NCBI GenBank assembly: GCA_017577565.1
Contig: PKRH01000072.1
Coordinates: forward strand, 1 to 17,674
Direction: 5' to 3'
DNA: 17,674 nt
Origin: Thermoanaerobacterales bacterium
Lineage (GTDB): Bacteria > Actinomycetota > Acidimicrobiia > Acidimicrobiales > JACDCH01
This document shows positions 6,637 to 14,671 of this stretch, piece after piece (position 1 is the first letter of the stretch; every line of letters begins with the position of its first letter). Under the pieces are notes generated by a model. That model did no database searches. It had not been told where the DNA came from and saw only the letters and a list, made by a program, of their open reading frames with translations. The position numbers were made by a program, and so were the translations under genes.

Positions 6637-8429
6637 TGTGGATGGCCGCCGGCGTCGACGCCGAGGACAAGCTCGACGCGGCCGCCGCCCGCCAGGTGCT
6701 GCGGCGGTCGGCCCGGCTGCTGCGGCCGCACCGCCGGCGGGTCGTCGGCGCGGTCGCCATGGTCGTGCTGTGGACCTGCACGGTGCTGGCCGGGCCCTAC
6801 CTCGTCAGCGTCGGCATCGACCGGGGCATCAAGGAGGGGAACGCCGCCGCGCTGAACCTGGCGGTGGCCGGCTACGTGGCGGTGGCAGCGCTGGCCTACG
6901 TCACCAACCGCCGGCAGATCGCGCTCATCAGCCGGGTGGGCGAGGACTTCCTGCGCGAGCTGCGCATCCGGGTCTTCCGTCACCTGCAGCGGCTGTCGAT
7001 GCCGTTCTACGACCGGTCGAAGGCCGGCGTGCTGGTGTCCCGCATGACCTCCGACGTCGACTCGCTGGCCGAGCTCATCCAGCTGGGCCTGGCGATGTTC
7101 GTGTCGAACGCGCTGCTGCTCGTGGTCTCGCTGGCCGTGCTCACCGCGGTGTCGTGGCAGCTCATGCTCGTGTGCGCGGCCGCGCTCCCGCCCGTGATCC
7201 TGGCCAGCGTCAAGTTCCAGCGCGACTCCAACGAGGCCTACCTCGAGGTGCGGGACAACATCGGCAACACGCTCTCGCACCTGCAGGAGGGCATCGCCGG
7301 CGTCCGGGTGGTGCAGGCCTTCGCCCGGGAGGACGTCGAGGTCGGCCGGTTCGAGCGGGGCAACCGCGAGCTCTACGAGAGCCACATGCGCTCGGTCGCC
7401 ATCTCGGCCTGGTACCTGCCGGTCATCGAGCTGGCCGGCTGGGGGACGACCGCCCTGGCCGTCGGCATCGGCGGCTGGTGGGTGCACCAGGGCGCCCTGA
7501 CGGTCGGTACCGTGGCGTTCTTCGTGCTCACGCTGTCCAACCTGTTCGAGCCGGTGCAGCAGCTGAGCCAGCTGTTCAACATGGTGCAGTCGGCCGGCGC
7601 CGGCCTGCAGAAGCTCTACGAGCTGCTCGACACGCCGGTCGACGTCGACGAGCGGCCCGGTGCGATCGACCTGCCCGAGACCGGCGACATCGAGGTCGAG
7701 CGGGTGTCGTTCGCCTACGGTGACGGGCCCACCGTGCTGCGGGACGTGTCGCTGCGGATCCCGGCGGGCGCCCGGCTCGCGCTCGTCGGGCCCACCGGCG
7801 CGGGCAAGTCGACGCTGGCCAAGCTGATCGCCCGCTTCTACGACCCCACGGAGGGGCACGTGCGATTCGGGGGCGTCGACCTGCGGGACGCCACGCTGTC
7901 GTCGCTCCGGAGCCGGATCGTCGTCATCCCCCAGGAGGGGTTCCTGTTCAACGGCACGATCCGGGACAACGTGCGGCTGGCCCGGGCCGGCGCCAGCGAC
8001 GCCGAGGTCGACGACGCGCTGCGGGCCGTCGGCGCCTACGAGCGCTTCGCGGCGCTGCCCGACGGCCTCGACACCGAGGTGCGCGAGCGGGGCAGCCGAC
8101 TGTCCGCGGGGGAGAAGCAGCTCGTCTCCCTGGCCCGGGCCGCGCTGGCCGACCCGGCGGTGCTGGTCCTCGACGAGGCGACCTCCAGCCTCGACCCCGG
8201 CACCGAGGCGCTCGTCGAGGCCGCGGTCGGCCGCCTGATGGAGGGGCGGACCGTCGTGGTCATCGCCCACCGCCTCTCGACCGCCGAGCGGGCCGACCTC
8301 GTGGCCGTCGTCACCGGGGGCGAGCTGGTCGAGGTCGGCACGCACGACGAGCTGGTGGCGCGGGGCGGCGCCTACACCGCGCTGTACGAGACCTGGGTGG
8401 CGGGCACCGGGGCCGAGCCGGTTCAGTGA
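6636..8429 (+). CDS. ABC exporter half-transporter, subunit 2 (fused membrane domain and ATPase; catalytic Glu present)
   Basis: A 597-residue partner of the preceding gene, again with six membrane helices (about residues 25-320) and an ATPase domain. Motifs are Walker A GPTGAGKST (385-393), signature LSAGE (489-493), Walker B LVLDE with the catalytic Glu514, and the switch region VIAHRLST. The signature departs from LSGGQ. In the heterodimer this LSAGE faces the Walker motifs of subunit 1, while the intact LSGGQ of subunit 1 faces the intact Walker B here. The pair thus has one competent and one degenerate ATP site. GGGAGG at 6621-6626 serves the ATG at 6636; ATG 6642 is a possible alternative. 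It ends seven bases into the convergent DUF1330 gene. Confidence 0.9.
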   Translation: MWMAAGVDAEDKLDAAAARQVLRRSARLLRPHRRRVVGAVAMVVLWTCTVLAGPYLVSVGIDRGIKEGNAAALNLAVAGYVAVAALAYVTNRRQIALISRVGEDFLRELRIRVFRHLQRLSMPFYDRSKAGVLVSRMTSDVDSLAELIQLGLAMFVSNALLLVVSLAVLTAVSWQLMLVCAAALPPVILASVKFQRDSNEAYLEVRDNIGNTLSHLQEGIAGVRVVQAFAREDVEVGRFERGNRELYESHMRSVAISAWYLPVIELAGWGTTALAVGIGGWWVHQGALTVGTVAFFVLTLSNLFEPVQQLSQLFNMVQSAGAGLQKLYELLDTPVDVDERPGAIDLPETGDIEVERVSFAYGDGPTVLRDVSLRIPAGARLALVGPTGAGKSTLAKLIARFYDPTEGHVRFGGVDLRDATLSSLRSRIVVIPQEGFLFNGTIRDNVRLARAGASDAEVDDALRAVGAYERFAALPDGLDTEVRERGSRLSAGEKQLVSLARAALADPAVLVLDEATSSLDPGTEALVEAAVGRLMEGRTVVVIAHRLSTAERADLVAVVTGGELVEVGTHDELVARGGAYTALYETWVAGTGAEPVQ

Positions 8430-8770
8430 GCCCGGGCCGCCGCCCGCAGGCGGTCGGCGGTCACCGTGGCGTCGTAGCCGGGCGGCACGCCGTCGACGAT
8501 GATGGCCTCGCCCTCGATGTTGCGGGTGCGCAGCGGCAGGATCTCCTGGTAGGCCTCCGAGGCGTACCAGGCCCGGGCGGACGCGAGGTCGGGGAACTCG
8601 ATGATCACGACGGTCCCGGGCCAGTCGCCCTCCTCGACCTCGACCTCGGCGCCGTGGACGAGGAACCGGCCGCCGAAGGGGTCCATCGTCGCCTGGATGC
8701 GCTCGATGTAGGTGAGGACCTCGTCGTTGATCTGCGGGGTGCGCAGGTGGGCGAGGGCGTACGCGGGCAT
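8423..8770 (-). CDS. DUF1330 domain protein (dimeric alpha/beta barrel)
   Basis: A 115-residue protein whose first 95 residues match the DUF1330 pattern: FGGRFLVHGAEVEVEEGDWPGTVVIIEFPD, then ARAWYASEAYQEILPLR. These ferredoxin-like folds form dimeric alpha/beta barrels related to stress-responsive and monooxygenase-like proteins; no reaction is established. The ATG at 8770 has a strong AGGAGG five bases upstream. It follows the peptide transporter operon on the same strand after an 84-base gap. Its end overlaps the end of the ABC exporter operon by seven bases. The 20-residue C-terminal tail is outside the domain. Confidence 0.85.
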   Translation of the reverse strand: MPAYALAHLRTPQINDEVLTYIERIQATMDPFGGRFLVHGAEVEVEEGDWPGTVVIIEFPDLASARAWYASEAYQEILPLRTRNIEGEAIIVDGVPPGYDATVTADRLRAAARAH

Positions 8771-8841
8771 GGGGGCCTCCTTCCAGCGGCGGCGCCGGTC
8801 GTCGCCGGGCCCATCGTGCGCCCCCGGCCCGCGCCGGGGCG

Positions 8842-8858
8842 ATGACCTCTCAGGTCAT
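8842..8858. repeat. Perfect inverted repeat ATGACCT-CTC-AGGTCAT
   Basis: A 7-base perfect inverted repeat with a 3-base loop covers the stop codon of the last transporter gene, about 72 bases upstream of the DUF1330 start. It could be a short hairpin at the operon end or an operator for the DUF1330 gene. It lacks a T tract and has a modest stem, so a terminator role is doubtful. Confidence 0.3.
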
Positions 8859-9919
8859 GCCGCGGGGGCCGCGCCGGCGGGATCGGCCCCGTCGTCGGCG
8901 GCCGGCTCGGCCGCGGGGACGAGCGGGAGGTGGCAGGCGACGACGTGCTCGGTGCCGGCGCCGTCCCCGTCGCCCAGCACCGGGCGCAGCTGCGGCTCCT
9001 CCAGCGCGCACCGCTCCTCGGCCCGGGGGCAGCGGGTGCGGAAGCGGCAGCCGGACGGCGGCGACAGCGGCGACGGCAGGTCGCCGGCGAGCGCCGTCTC
9101 CGACACCGGGACGTCGGGGTCGGGCTCGGGCACGGCCTCGAGGAGCGCCGCCGTGTAGGGGTGCGCCGGACGGGCGTAGAGGTCGTCGGCCGGGCCCACC
9201 TCGCACAGCTTGCCCAGGTACATGACCGCGACCCGGTCGCTGACGTTCTTCACCACGGCCAGGTCGTGGGCGATGAACAGCATCGTGAGGTGGTGCGCGG
9301 CCTTGAGGTCCTCGAGCAGGTTGAGGATCTGGGCCTGCACCGACACGTCCAGCGCCGAGACCGGCTCGTCGCAGATGAGCAGCTTCGGCTCGAGCGCCAG
9401 CGCCCGGGCGATCGAGATGCGCTGGCACTGGCCGCCGGAGAACTCGTGCGGCCGGCGCCGGCCGGCCGTCTCGGGGTCGATGCCGACGTCGCGCAGGATC
9501 TCGGCCACCCGCTCGTCGGCGCCCTCGGTCCGGCCCCAGATGTCCAGGCCCTCGCGCACGATGTCGACGACCCGCCGCCGGGGGTTCAGCGACGAGATCG
9601 GGTCCTGGAAGATCATCTGCATCTCCGGCCGCAGCCGGCGCAGCTCCTCGGCGCCGAGGCGGCCGAGGTCGCGCCCGTCGAAGACGACCCGGCCGGAGGT
9701 GGGCGGTGGCGCGTGCACGATCGCCCGGGCCGTCGTCGACTTGCCGCAGCCGGACTCGCCGACGAGCCCGAGCGTCTCGCCCCGGGCGACGTCGAAGGTC
9801 ACGTCGGACACCGCCCGGACCCGGCCTCGGCGGCCGACGGGGAACTCGACGACCAGGTGCTCGACGGTGAGCAGGATGTCGTCGCGCCGCCGCAGGGCGG
9901 CCGTGCCGCTGCCGGCCAT
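8855..9919 (-). CDS. Peptide/nickel-type ABC importer ATPase (OppF/DppF-like)
   Basis: A 354-residue cytoplasmic ATPase that energises the importer encoded upstream. Motifs in order: Walker A GESGCGKST (54-62), Q-loop MIFQDPISSLNP (102-113), signature SGGQCQR (161-167), Walker B LLICDE (180-185) and switch His218. A C-terminal oligopeptide/dipeptide transporter domain follows with four cysteines at 291, 297, 304 and 329. The pattern C-x5-C-x6-C-x24-C is seen in family members reported to hold an iron-sulphur cluster. The last 20 residues are an Ala/Asp-rich tail. The ATG overlaps the stop of the preceding ATPase gene by one base, indicating coupling. It is the final gene of the operon. Confidence 0.92.
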   Translation of the reverse strand: MAGSGTAALRRRDDILLTVEHLVVEFPVGRRGRVRAVSDVTFDVARGETLGLVGESGCGKSTTARAIVHAPPPTSGRVVFDGRDLGRLGAEELRRLRPEMQMIFQDPISSLNPRRRVVDIVREGLDIWGRTEGADERVAEILRDVGIDPETAGRRRPHEFSGGQCQRISIARALALEPKLLICDEPVSALDVSVQAQILNLLEDLKAAHHLTMLFIAHDLAVVKNVSDRVAVMYLGKLCEVGPADDLYARPAHPYTAALLEAVPEPDPDVPVSETALAGDLPSPLSPPSGCRFRTRCPRAEERCALEEPQLRPVLGDGDGAGTEHVVACHLPLVPAAEPAADDGADPAGAAPAA

Positions 9920-10977
9920 CAGACCGCCACCTCCGCCGTCCGGTCCCTGCGCCGGTTGCGGGCCAGCGCCTCCTCGCCCTCCGGCGTGCCGACGGGGAAG
10001 AAGCAGGCGTGCTGGTGGCCGTCGCCGGCGTCGGTCAGCGTCGGGGTCTCCTCCCGGCAGCGGTCCTGGGCGGCCGGGCACCTCGGGGCGAACGGGCACC
10101 CGGGGGGCAGGTCGACGAGGTCGGGCGGCCGCCCCGGCACGGCCTGGAGCCGGGTGTGCCCGGGGTTCGACAGCCGGGGGATGCACCGCAGCAACCCGTC
10201 GGTGTAGTGGTGCCGGCGCTCGTGGAACAGCGCCCGCGTCGGCCCGTGCTCGACGATCCGGCCCGCGTACATGACCGCCACCCGGTCGGTGCGGCCGGCG
10301 ACGACGCCGAGGTCGTGGGTGATGAGCACCATGCCCATGGCCCGCTCCCGGCGCTGGTGGTCGAGCAGGTCGAGGATCTGCTTCTGGATGGTCACGTCGA
10401 GGGCGGTGGTGGGCTCGTCGGCGACGAGCAGCCGGGGGCCGCAGGCCAGGGCGATGGCGATGGTGACCCGCTGGCGCATGCCGCCGGAGAGCTGGTGCGG
10501 GTAGGCGCGGACGCGGCGCTCGGGCTCGGGGATGCCGACCGAGCGGAGCAGCGCGACGGCCGTCGCCCGGGCCTCGCGCCGCCCCATGTCGAGGTGGTGG
10601 CGCAGCGACTCGGTGATCTGGTCGCCGACCCGCATGGTGGCGTTGAGGGCGGTCATCGGGTCCTGGAAGACCATCGCCGCCTTCACGCCCCAGATCCGGC
10701 GCATCTCCCGGGGGCTCCGGCCGACCAGTTCCTCGCCCTCGAGGCGGACGCTGCCGGTCACCGTGGCGTGCCGGGCCGTCACGAGCCCGAGGGCGGAGCG
10801 GGAGAGCACGGTCTTGCCGGAGCCGGACTCGCCGACGATCCCGACGGTCTCGCCCCGGTCGACGTCGAGCGACACGCCGTCGACGGCCACCACCGTGCCG
10901 CGGGGTGTGTCGAAGGTCGTGCGCAGGTCGCGCACCCGGAGCAGCGTGGGGGCGGGCTCGGTCTCGGTCGTCGTCAC
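9919..10977 (-). CDS. Peptide/nickel-type ABC importer ATPase (OppD/DppD-like)
   Basis: A 352-residue ATPase, partner of the OppF-like subunit. Motifs: Walker A GESGSGKT (49-56), Q-loop MVFQDPMTALN (102-112), signature LSGGMRQR (163-170), Walker B LLVADE (183-188) and switch His221. The C-terminal oligo_HPY-type domain carries cysteines at 294, 300, 307 and 325, again C-x5-C-x6-C. The start is the GTG at 10977, which overlaps the stop of the permease gene by four bases (GTGA). The frame stays open far upstream, but that part is the shadow of the permease gene. The substrate cannot be told from the ATPases. Confidence 0.92.
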   Translation of the reverse strand: MTTTETEPAPTLLRVRDLRTTFDTPRGTVVAVDGVSLDVDRGETVGIVGESGSGKTVLSRSALGLVTARHATVTGSVRLEGEELVGRSPREMRRIWGVKAAMVFQDPMTALNATMRVGDQITESLRHHLDMGRREARATAVALLRSVGIPEPERRVRAYPHQLSGGMRQRVTIAIALACGPRLLVADEPTTALDVTIQKQILDLLDHQRRERAMGMVLITHDLGVVAGRTDRVAVMYAGRIVEHGPTRALFHERRHHYTDGLLRCIPRLSNPGHTRLQAVPGRPPDLVDLPPGCPFAPRCPAAQDRCREETPTLTDAGDGHQHACFFPVGTPEGEEALARNRRRDRTAEVAV

Positions 10978-11912
10978 AGGCCGGCGTCCTTCACGTCGAG
11001 GCGGCGCCGCAGCGTGTCGCCGACGAAGTTGAGCGACAGCACGGTGAGGAACATCGCCGCCGAGGGGATGAGCGCGGCGTGGGGGGCGTCGTCGAGGTGG
11101 GTCTTGCTGGTGGCGATCATGTCGCCCCAGGTCGGCTCGGGAGGCGGGACGCTGAGGCCGAGGACGGCCAGCGACCCCTCCAGCACGATGACGACGCCCA
11201 TGGCCACGAGGCCGAAGGCGAGGACCGGCAGCACCACGTTGGGCACGATCTCCCGGAAGAGGATGCGCCGGCGGGTGGCGCCCAGCGTGTGGGCCGCGAG
11301 CACGAACTCGCGCTGGGCGACGGCCAGCGTGTTGGCCCGGGCCACCCGGGTGTAGACGGGGATCGACAGCACGCCGATCAGCAGCGAGATCACCGTCAGG
11401 CTCCGGCCGACGTAGGCCAGGACGGCCAGGAGCAGCACGAGCGACGGGAAGGCGAGCATGACGTCGACGACGGCCATGACGACGGTCTCGAACAGGCCGC
11501 GCAGGTAGCCGACCGCGGTGCCGAGGACGCCGCCGACCAGCATGCCGATGCCGACGGCCGACAGGCTGACGGTGACCGACACCCGGGCGCCGTGCACGAG
11601 GCGGGAGAGCTGGTCGCGGCCCAGGCCGTCGGCGCCGAGCGGGTGCTCGGCGCTGGGGCCCTCGAGCTTGGCCGAGACGTCGGGCAGGTAGGGGTCGGCG
11701 AGCGGGAGCCACTCGGCGGTCAGCGCGGCCAGCAGGACCAGCACCAGCCACGCGACCGCCAGCCAGAAGGCGACGCCGAGCCGGCGCCCCCGGGGCCGGC
11801 GGCCGGTCCGGGCGGCGGTGGTGCCGGCCGCGGTGGCGCCGTCGGCCGGGGCGCCCTCGGCGGTGCCGGTGGCGTCCCCGACGACGTCATCGAGCGGTTG
11901 CAGCGCGGCCAT
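10974..11912 (-). CDS. Peptide/nickel-type ABC importer permease (OppC/DppC-like)
   Basis: A 312-residue inner-membrane permease. The N-terminal 45 residues are an Ala/Gly/Arg-rich cytoplasmic stretch, followed by a first helix near 46-67. Then comes the family motif EHPLGADGLGRDQLSRLVHGAR (about 89-110) and five more hydrophobic segments. The EAA-type loop that docks the ATPases is seen in EFVLAAHTLGATRRRILFREIVPN. The C-terminus SLNFVGDTLRRRLDVKDAGL is typical of OppC/DppC. Its start overlaps the end of the OppB-like gene by 26 bases. It pairs with that protein to form the translocation pore. Confidence 0.92.
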   Translation of the reverse strand: MAALQPLDDVVGDATGTAEGAPADGATAAGTTAARTGRRPRGRRLGVAFWLAVAWLVLVLLAALTAEWLPLADPYLPDVSAKLEGPSAEHPLGADGLGRDQLSRLVHGARVSVTVSLSAVGIGMLVGGVLGTAVGYLRGLFETVVMAVVDVMLAFPSLVLLLAVLAYVGRSLTVISLLIGVLSIPVYTRVARANTLAVAQREFVLAAHTLGATRRRILFREIVPNVVLPVLAFGLVAMGVVIVLEGSLAVLGLSVPPPEPTWGDMIATSKTHLDDAPHAALIPSAAMFLTVLSLNFVGDTLRRRLDVKDAGL

Positions 11913-12849
11913 GCCGGATCCTCGGGTCGAGCAGCGAGTAGAGGAGGTCGACGGCGAAGTTCACGACCACCACGGACGCGGCGATCACCAGCGCGACGCC
12001 CTGGACCATCATCAGGTCGCGCTGGGAGATCGAGTCGACGAGCAGGCGTCCGACGCCGGGCACGGCGAAGAGCGTCTCGACGATGACGGCGCCGCCGACG
12101 ATCGTGCCGATCTGCACGCCGACGACGGTCATCAGCGAGAACGAGCTGGGCCGCAGCGCGTGGCGGAACAGGATCCGCCAGGTGGGCAGGCCCTTGGCCC
12201 GCGCCATGGTGATCGAGTCCTGCTGGAGGGTCGTGATCATGTCCGACCGCAGCAGGCGGGTGTAGACGGCGAGCTCGCCCATGGCGAGCGAGAGGGCGGG
12301 CAGCAGCGCGCCCCGCAGGTTCTCGACCGGGTCGTCGGTCAGCCGGGTCCAGCCGGTGGCGGGCAGCCACCGCAGGGTCTCGGCGAAGACGAGGATGAGC
12401 AGGATCGCCATCATGAAGCTCGGCACCGCCAGCACGCCGAAGGTCGTGCTGGTGATGACCCGGTCGGCGAGGCCGCCCGCCCGGAACGCCGAGAACGTCC
12501 CGAGCGGGACGGCCACCGCCAGGGCGATCGCCAGCGCCAGCAGCCCGATCTCGAGCGTGACCGGCAGGCGCTCGGCGATCGCCTCGGCGACCGGCTGGTT
12601 GGTGCGGTACGACCGGCCCAGGTCGCCCGTGACGGCGTCACCCAGCCAGTGGACGTACCGCGCGAGCAGCGGGTCGTCGAGCCGCAGCTCCTCGCGCACG
12701 GCGGCGACGTTCTCCTCGGTGGCCGCCTCCGCCCCCAGGATCTGCACCGCCGGGTCGCCCGGCAGCAGGCTGGTCAGGCCGAAGGTGAGGAACGACACCA
12801 CGAGCAGGGTGACGACGAGCGCCACCGCCCGGCGCAGGACCAGCGGCAC
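11887..12849 (-). CDS. Peptide/nickel-type ABC importer permease (OppB/DppB-like)
   Basis: A 320-residue permease with a typical OppB/DppB plan: a first helix at about 7-27, then LLPGDPAVQILG, a periplasmic domain with GDLGRSYRTNQPV, and five more helices. The EAA-type coupling loop is DSITMARAKGLPTWRILFRHALRP, and the end is LLYSLLDPRIRHG. The start is the GTG at 12849, six bases after the binding-protein stop; a GGAG within the end of that gene can serve as its ribosome binding site. Gene order binding protein, OppB, OppC, OppD, OppF is standard for this importer class. Confidence 0.92.
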   Translation of the reverse strand: MPLVLRRAVALVVTLLVVSFLTFGLTSLLPGDPAVQILGAEAATEENVAAVREELRLDDPLLARYVHWLGDAVTGDLGRSYRTNQPVAEAIAERLPVTLEIGLLALAIALAVAVPLGTFSAFRAGGLADRVITSTTFGVLAVPSFMMAILLILVFAETLRWLPATGWTRLTDDPVENLRGALLPALSLAMGELAVYTRLLRSDMITTLQQDSITMARAKGLPTWRILFRHALRPSSFSLMTVVGVQIGTIVGGAVIVETLFAVPGVGRLLVDSISQRDLMMVQGVALVIAASVVVVNFAVDLLYSLLDPRIRHGRAATAR

Positions 12850-12855
12850 CGTGCG

Positions 12856-14532
12856 CTACTCCGTCGTCCAGACGTGGCCCCACATGACGGTCGCGCCCGG
12901 CACGCCCGTGCCCGGCGTCCCGTCGGGGAACGTCCAGCCGTCGAGGTTCTTCACGTGCTCCTGCACGGCGACGGCGGCGAGCGTCGAGCCCGAGTACGTG
13001 ATCGGGTAGTGCTCGTTGACCGTCAGCATGATGTCCTCGACGAGCTGCTTGCGCTCCTCGACGTCGGTCGAGGCGGCGAGCTGCTCGAGGGCGGCGTCGA
13101 TGTCGGGGTGGGTGAAGCGGGTGAAGTTGGTCGAGCTGCCCTCGGTGAAGGCGCCCTTGAGGTTGGGGTAGGGGTCGCGGTCGACGCCCATGCGGAAGCA
13201 CTTCGCCTGGTAGTCGCCGGCGATGGCCTCGGACACGTGCGTGGCCTGCTCGACCTGCCGGAGCTCGACCTCGGCGCCGATCGCCTCCCAGAAGGCCTGG
13301 TAGAGCTGGGACAGCTCGTTGAGCGTCGGGTCCGGCGGGCAGTCGTAGCGGAAGCTGACGGGCTCGCCGGGCGCCTTGCCGTCCGACCGGTTCGGGTCGT
13401 TGACGTACTCCTCCAGCAGCTCGCGGGCCGTCTCGGGGTCGCCGTCCTGCCAGGCCTCGTCGACGGCCTCGGAGAAGTAGGGGTCGTCCTGGCCGAACGG
13501 CTGGCTGGACGGGGGCACGAGCCCGGTGCCGCCGAGCACCTCGATGACGTCGTCGCGCTCGATGGCGAGGGCGAGCGCCTTGCGGACCCGGACGTCGTCG
13601 AGCGGCGGGGCGGTGGTGTTGAAGATGTTGACGCCGGTGTTGTTGCCCAGCTGCTCGTAGGTGTCGACGCCGTCGAGCTCGCGGACCTTGGCCACCGTGG
13701 CCTGGCGCAGCGTCTGCAGGACGTCGATGTCGCCCGAGGTCAGGCTGGAGACCCGGGTGTCCTCGTCGGGGATCGGCCGGAAGACGATCTCGTCGAGGTA
13801 GGGCAGGCCCTCCTGCCAGTAGTTCGGGTTCCGCTTGACGACGAGCTGGCTGTCGCGCTCCCAGGACTCGAACATGAACGGCCCGGTGCCGACCGGGTGG
13901 GCGCCGGCGTCCTCGCCGGCCGCGGCCGCGGCGGTGGGCGAGAAGGGGTAGCCGGCGGCGAGGGTCAGCGAGTCGGGGAAGGCCGAGTTGGGCCGGGACA
14001 GCCGGTAGGTGACCGTCAGGTCGTCGACGATCACCATCTCCTCGACGTCCTCGAGGTCGGCGGCCAGGTTGGAGCCCGGGGCCTTGAGGTAGTCGTCGAA
14101 GATCGTCTTCAGCGCCTGGGCGTCGAGCGGCGTGCCGTCGTGGAAGGTCACGCCGGGGCGGAGCTTGAGGGTCCACTCCGTGAGGTCCTCGTTGGGCTCC
14201 ATGGACTCGGCCAGGTAGGGGCGGACGACGCCGTCGGCGTCCCGCCGCATCAGCGGGTCGTAGATGGCGAGCGCGACCGTGATGCCCGCGTTGGCGAAGT
14301 TGGCCTCGCCCGGCAGCCAGCTGTTGGTCTCGGCCTCGAGGCCGACCGTGATCGAGCCGCCGTAGACGGGGTCGCCCTGCTCGGACTTCTCCGTCCGGGC
14401 GCCGGTCGGCTCGGCGGCGTCGGCGTCGTCGTCGCCACCGCCGCCGCAGCCGGCGGCCACCAGGCCGGCGGCGACCAGCGCCCACAGCATCCGGGCCGCG
14501 AGGCGCGGCCGGCGGGTCCGTCGAAGGCCCAC
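12856..14532 (-). CDS. Extracellular solute-binding lipoprotein of a peptide/nickel-type ABC importer (SBP_bac_5)
   Basis: A 558-residue secreted lipoprotein. An Arg-rich N-terminus and hydrophobic core (about 14-28) end in the lipobox VAAGC, so Cys29 should be lipidated and anchor the protein outside the membrane. A short Gly/Asp linker leads into the family 5 binding domain: IYDPLMRRDADG, YLAESMEPNEDLTEWTLKLRPGVTFHDGTPLDA, then HPVGTGPFMFESWE and KRNPNYW. The family takes peptides, nickel or opines; the sequence does not tell which. The start is the GTG at 14532 with a GGAGGGGGAG run just upstream. It is the first gene of the five-gene operon, whose 139-base leader holds hairpins described separately. 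Confidence 0.92.
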   Translation of the reverse strand: MGLRRTRRPRLAARMLWALVAAGLVAAGCGGGGDDDADAAEPTGARTEKSEQGDPVYGGSITVGLEAETNSWLPGEANFANAGITVALAIYDPLMRRDADGVVRPYLAESMEPNEDLTEWTLKLRPGVTFHDGTPLDAQALKTIFDDYLKAPGSNLAADLEDVEEMVIVDDLTVTYRLSRPNSAFPDSLTLAAGYPFSPTAAAAAGEDAGAHPVGTGPFMFESWERDSQLVVKRNPNYWQEGLPYLDEIVFRPIPDEDTRVSSLTSGDIDVLQTLRQATVAKVRELDGVDTYEQLGNNTGVNIFNTTAPPLDDVRVRKALALAIERDDVIEVLGGTGLVPPSSQPFGQDDPYFSEAVDEAWQDGDPETARELLEEYVNDPNRSDGKAPGEPVSFRYDCPPDPTLNELSQLYQAFWEAIGAEVELRQVEQATHVSEAIAGDYQAKCFRMGVDRDPYPNLKGAFTEGSSTNFTRFTHPDIDAALEQLAASTDVEERKQLVEDIMLTVNEHYPITYSGSTLAAVAVQEHVKNLDGWTFPDGTPGTGVPGATVMWGHVWTTE

Positions 14533-14555
14533 GTGCTCCCCCTCCAGTGGTCGAG

Positions 14556-14574
14556 CTGCCCGCGCTGCGGGCAG
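14556..14574 (-). promoter_or_regulatory. Leader hairpin before the transporter operon
   Basis: CTGCCCGC and GCGGGCAG form a perfect 8-base GC-rich stem with a 3-base loop, 23 bases upstream of the binding-protein GTG and about eight bases before its purine-rich ribosome binding site. In the mRNA this would be a stable 5' hairpin. It could modulate translation, stabilise the leader, or end read-through from the TetR gene. No T tract follows it in the operon direction. Confidence 0.4.
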
Positions 14575-14578
14575 GCAC

Positions 14579-14593
14579 TTAGCACACCGCTAA
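14579..14593. promoter_or_regulatory. Spaced inverted repeat TTAGC-N5-GCTAA upstream of the transporter operon
   Basis: A perfect 5-base inverted repeat with a 5-base spacer lies 47-61 bases upstream of the binding-protein start, in an AT-richer patch than its surroundings. Its position fits an operator near the operon promoter. A further inverted repeat, TGCGCG-N10-CGCGCA, lies at 14614-14635. The rest of the 14533-14671 gap shows no open frame. I cannot assign the promoter boxes with confidence. Confidence 0.35.
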
Positions 14594-14671
14594 CAGGTTG
14601 TGGCGAAACCTAATGCGCGTGTGCGAAAGCGCGCAAGAGCCGAAACAGCAGGTGGAGCGACCGTCGACGGG

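Noticed and set aside
4720..8345. Two minus-strand open frames of about 600 codons opposite the ABC exporter genes
   Set aside because: They mirror the high-GC codon pattern of the exporter genes, are rich in His, Arg, Asp and Gly with low complexity, and show no domain.
11818..14613. A plus-strand open frame of 931 codons opposite the peptide transporter genes
   Set aside because: It lies entirely antisense to the operon's clear permease and binding-protein genes, and its translation is repetitive Gly/Arg/Asp/Val sequence without domains.
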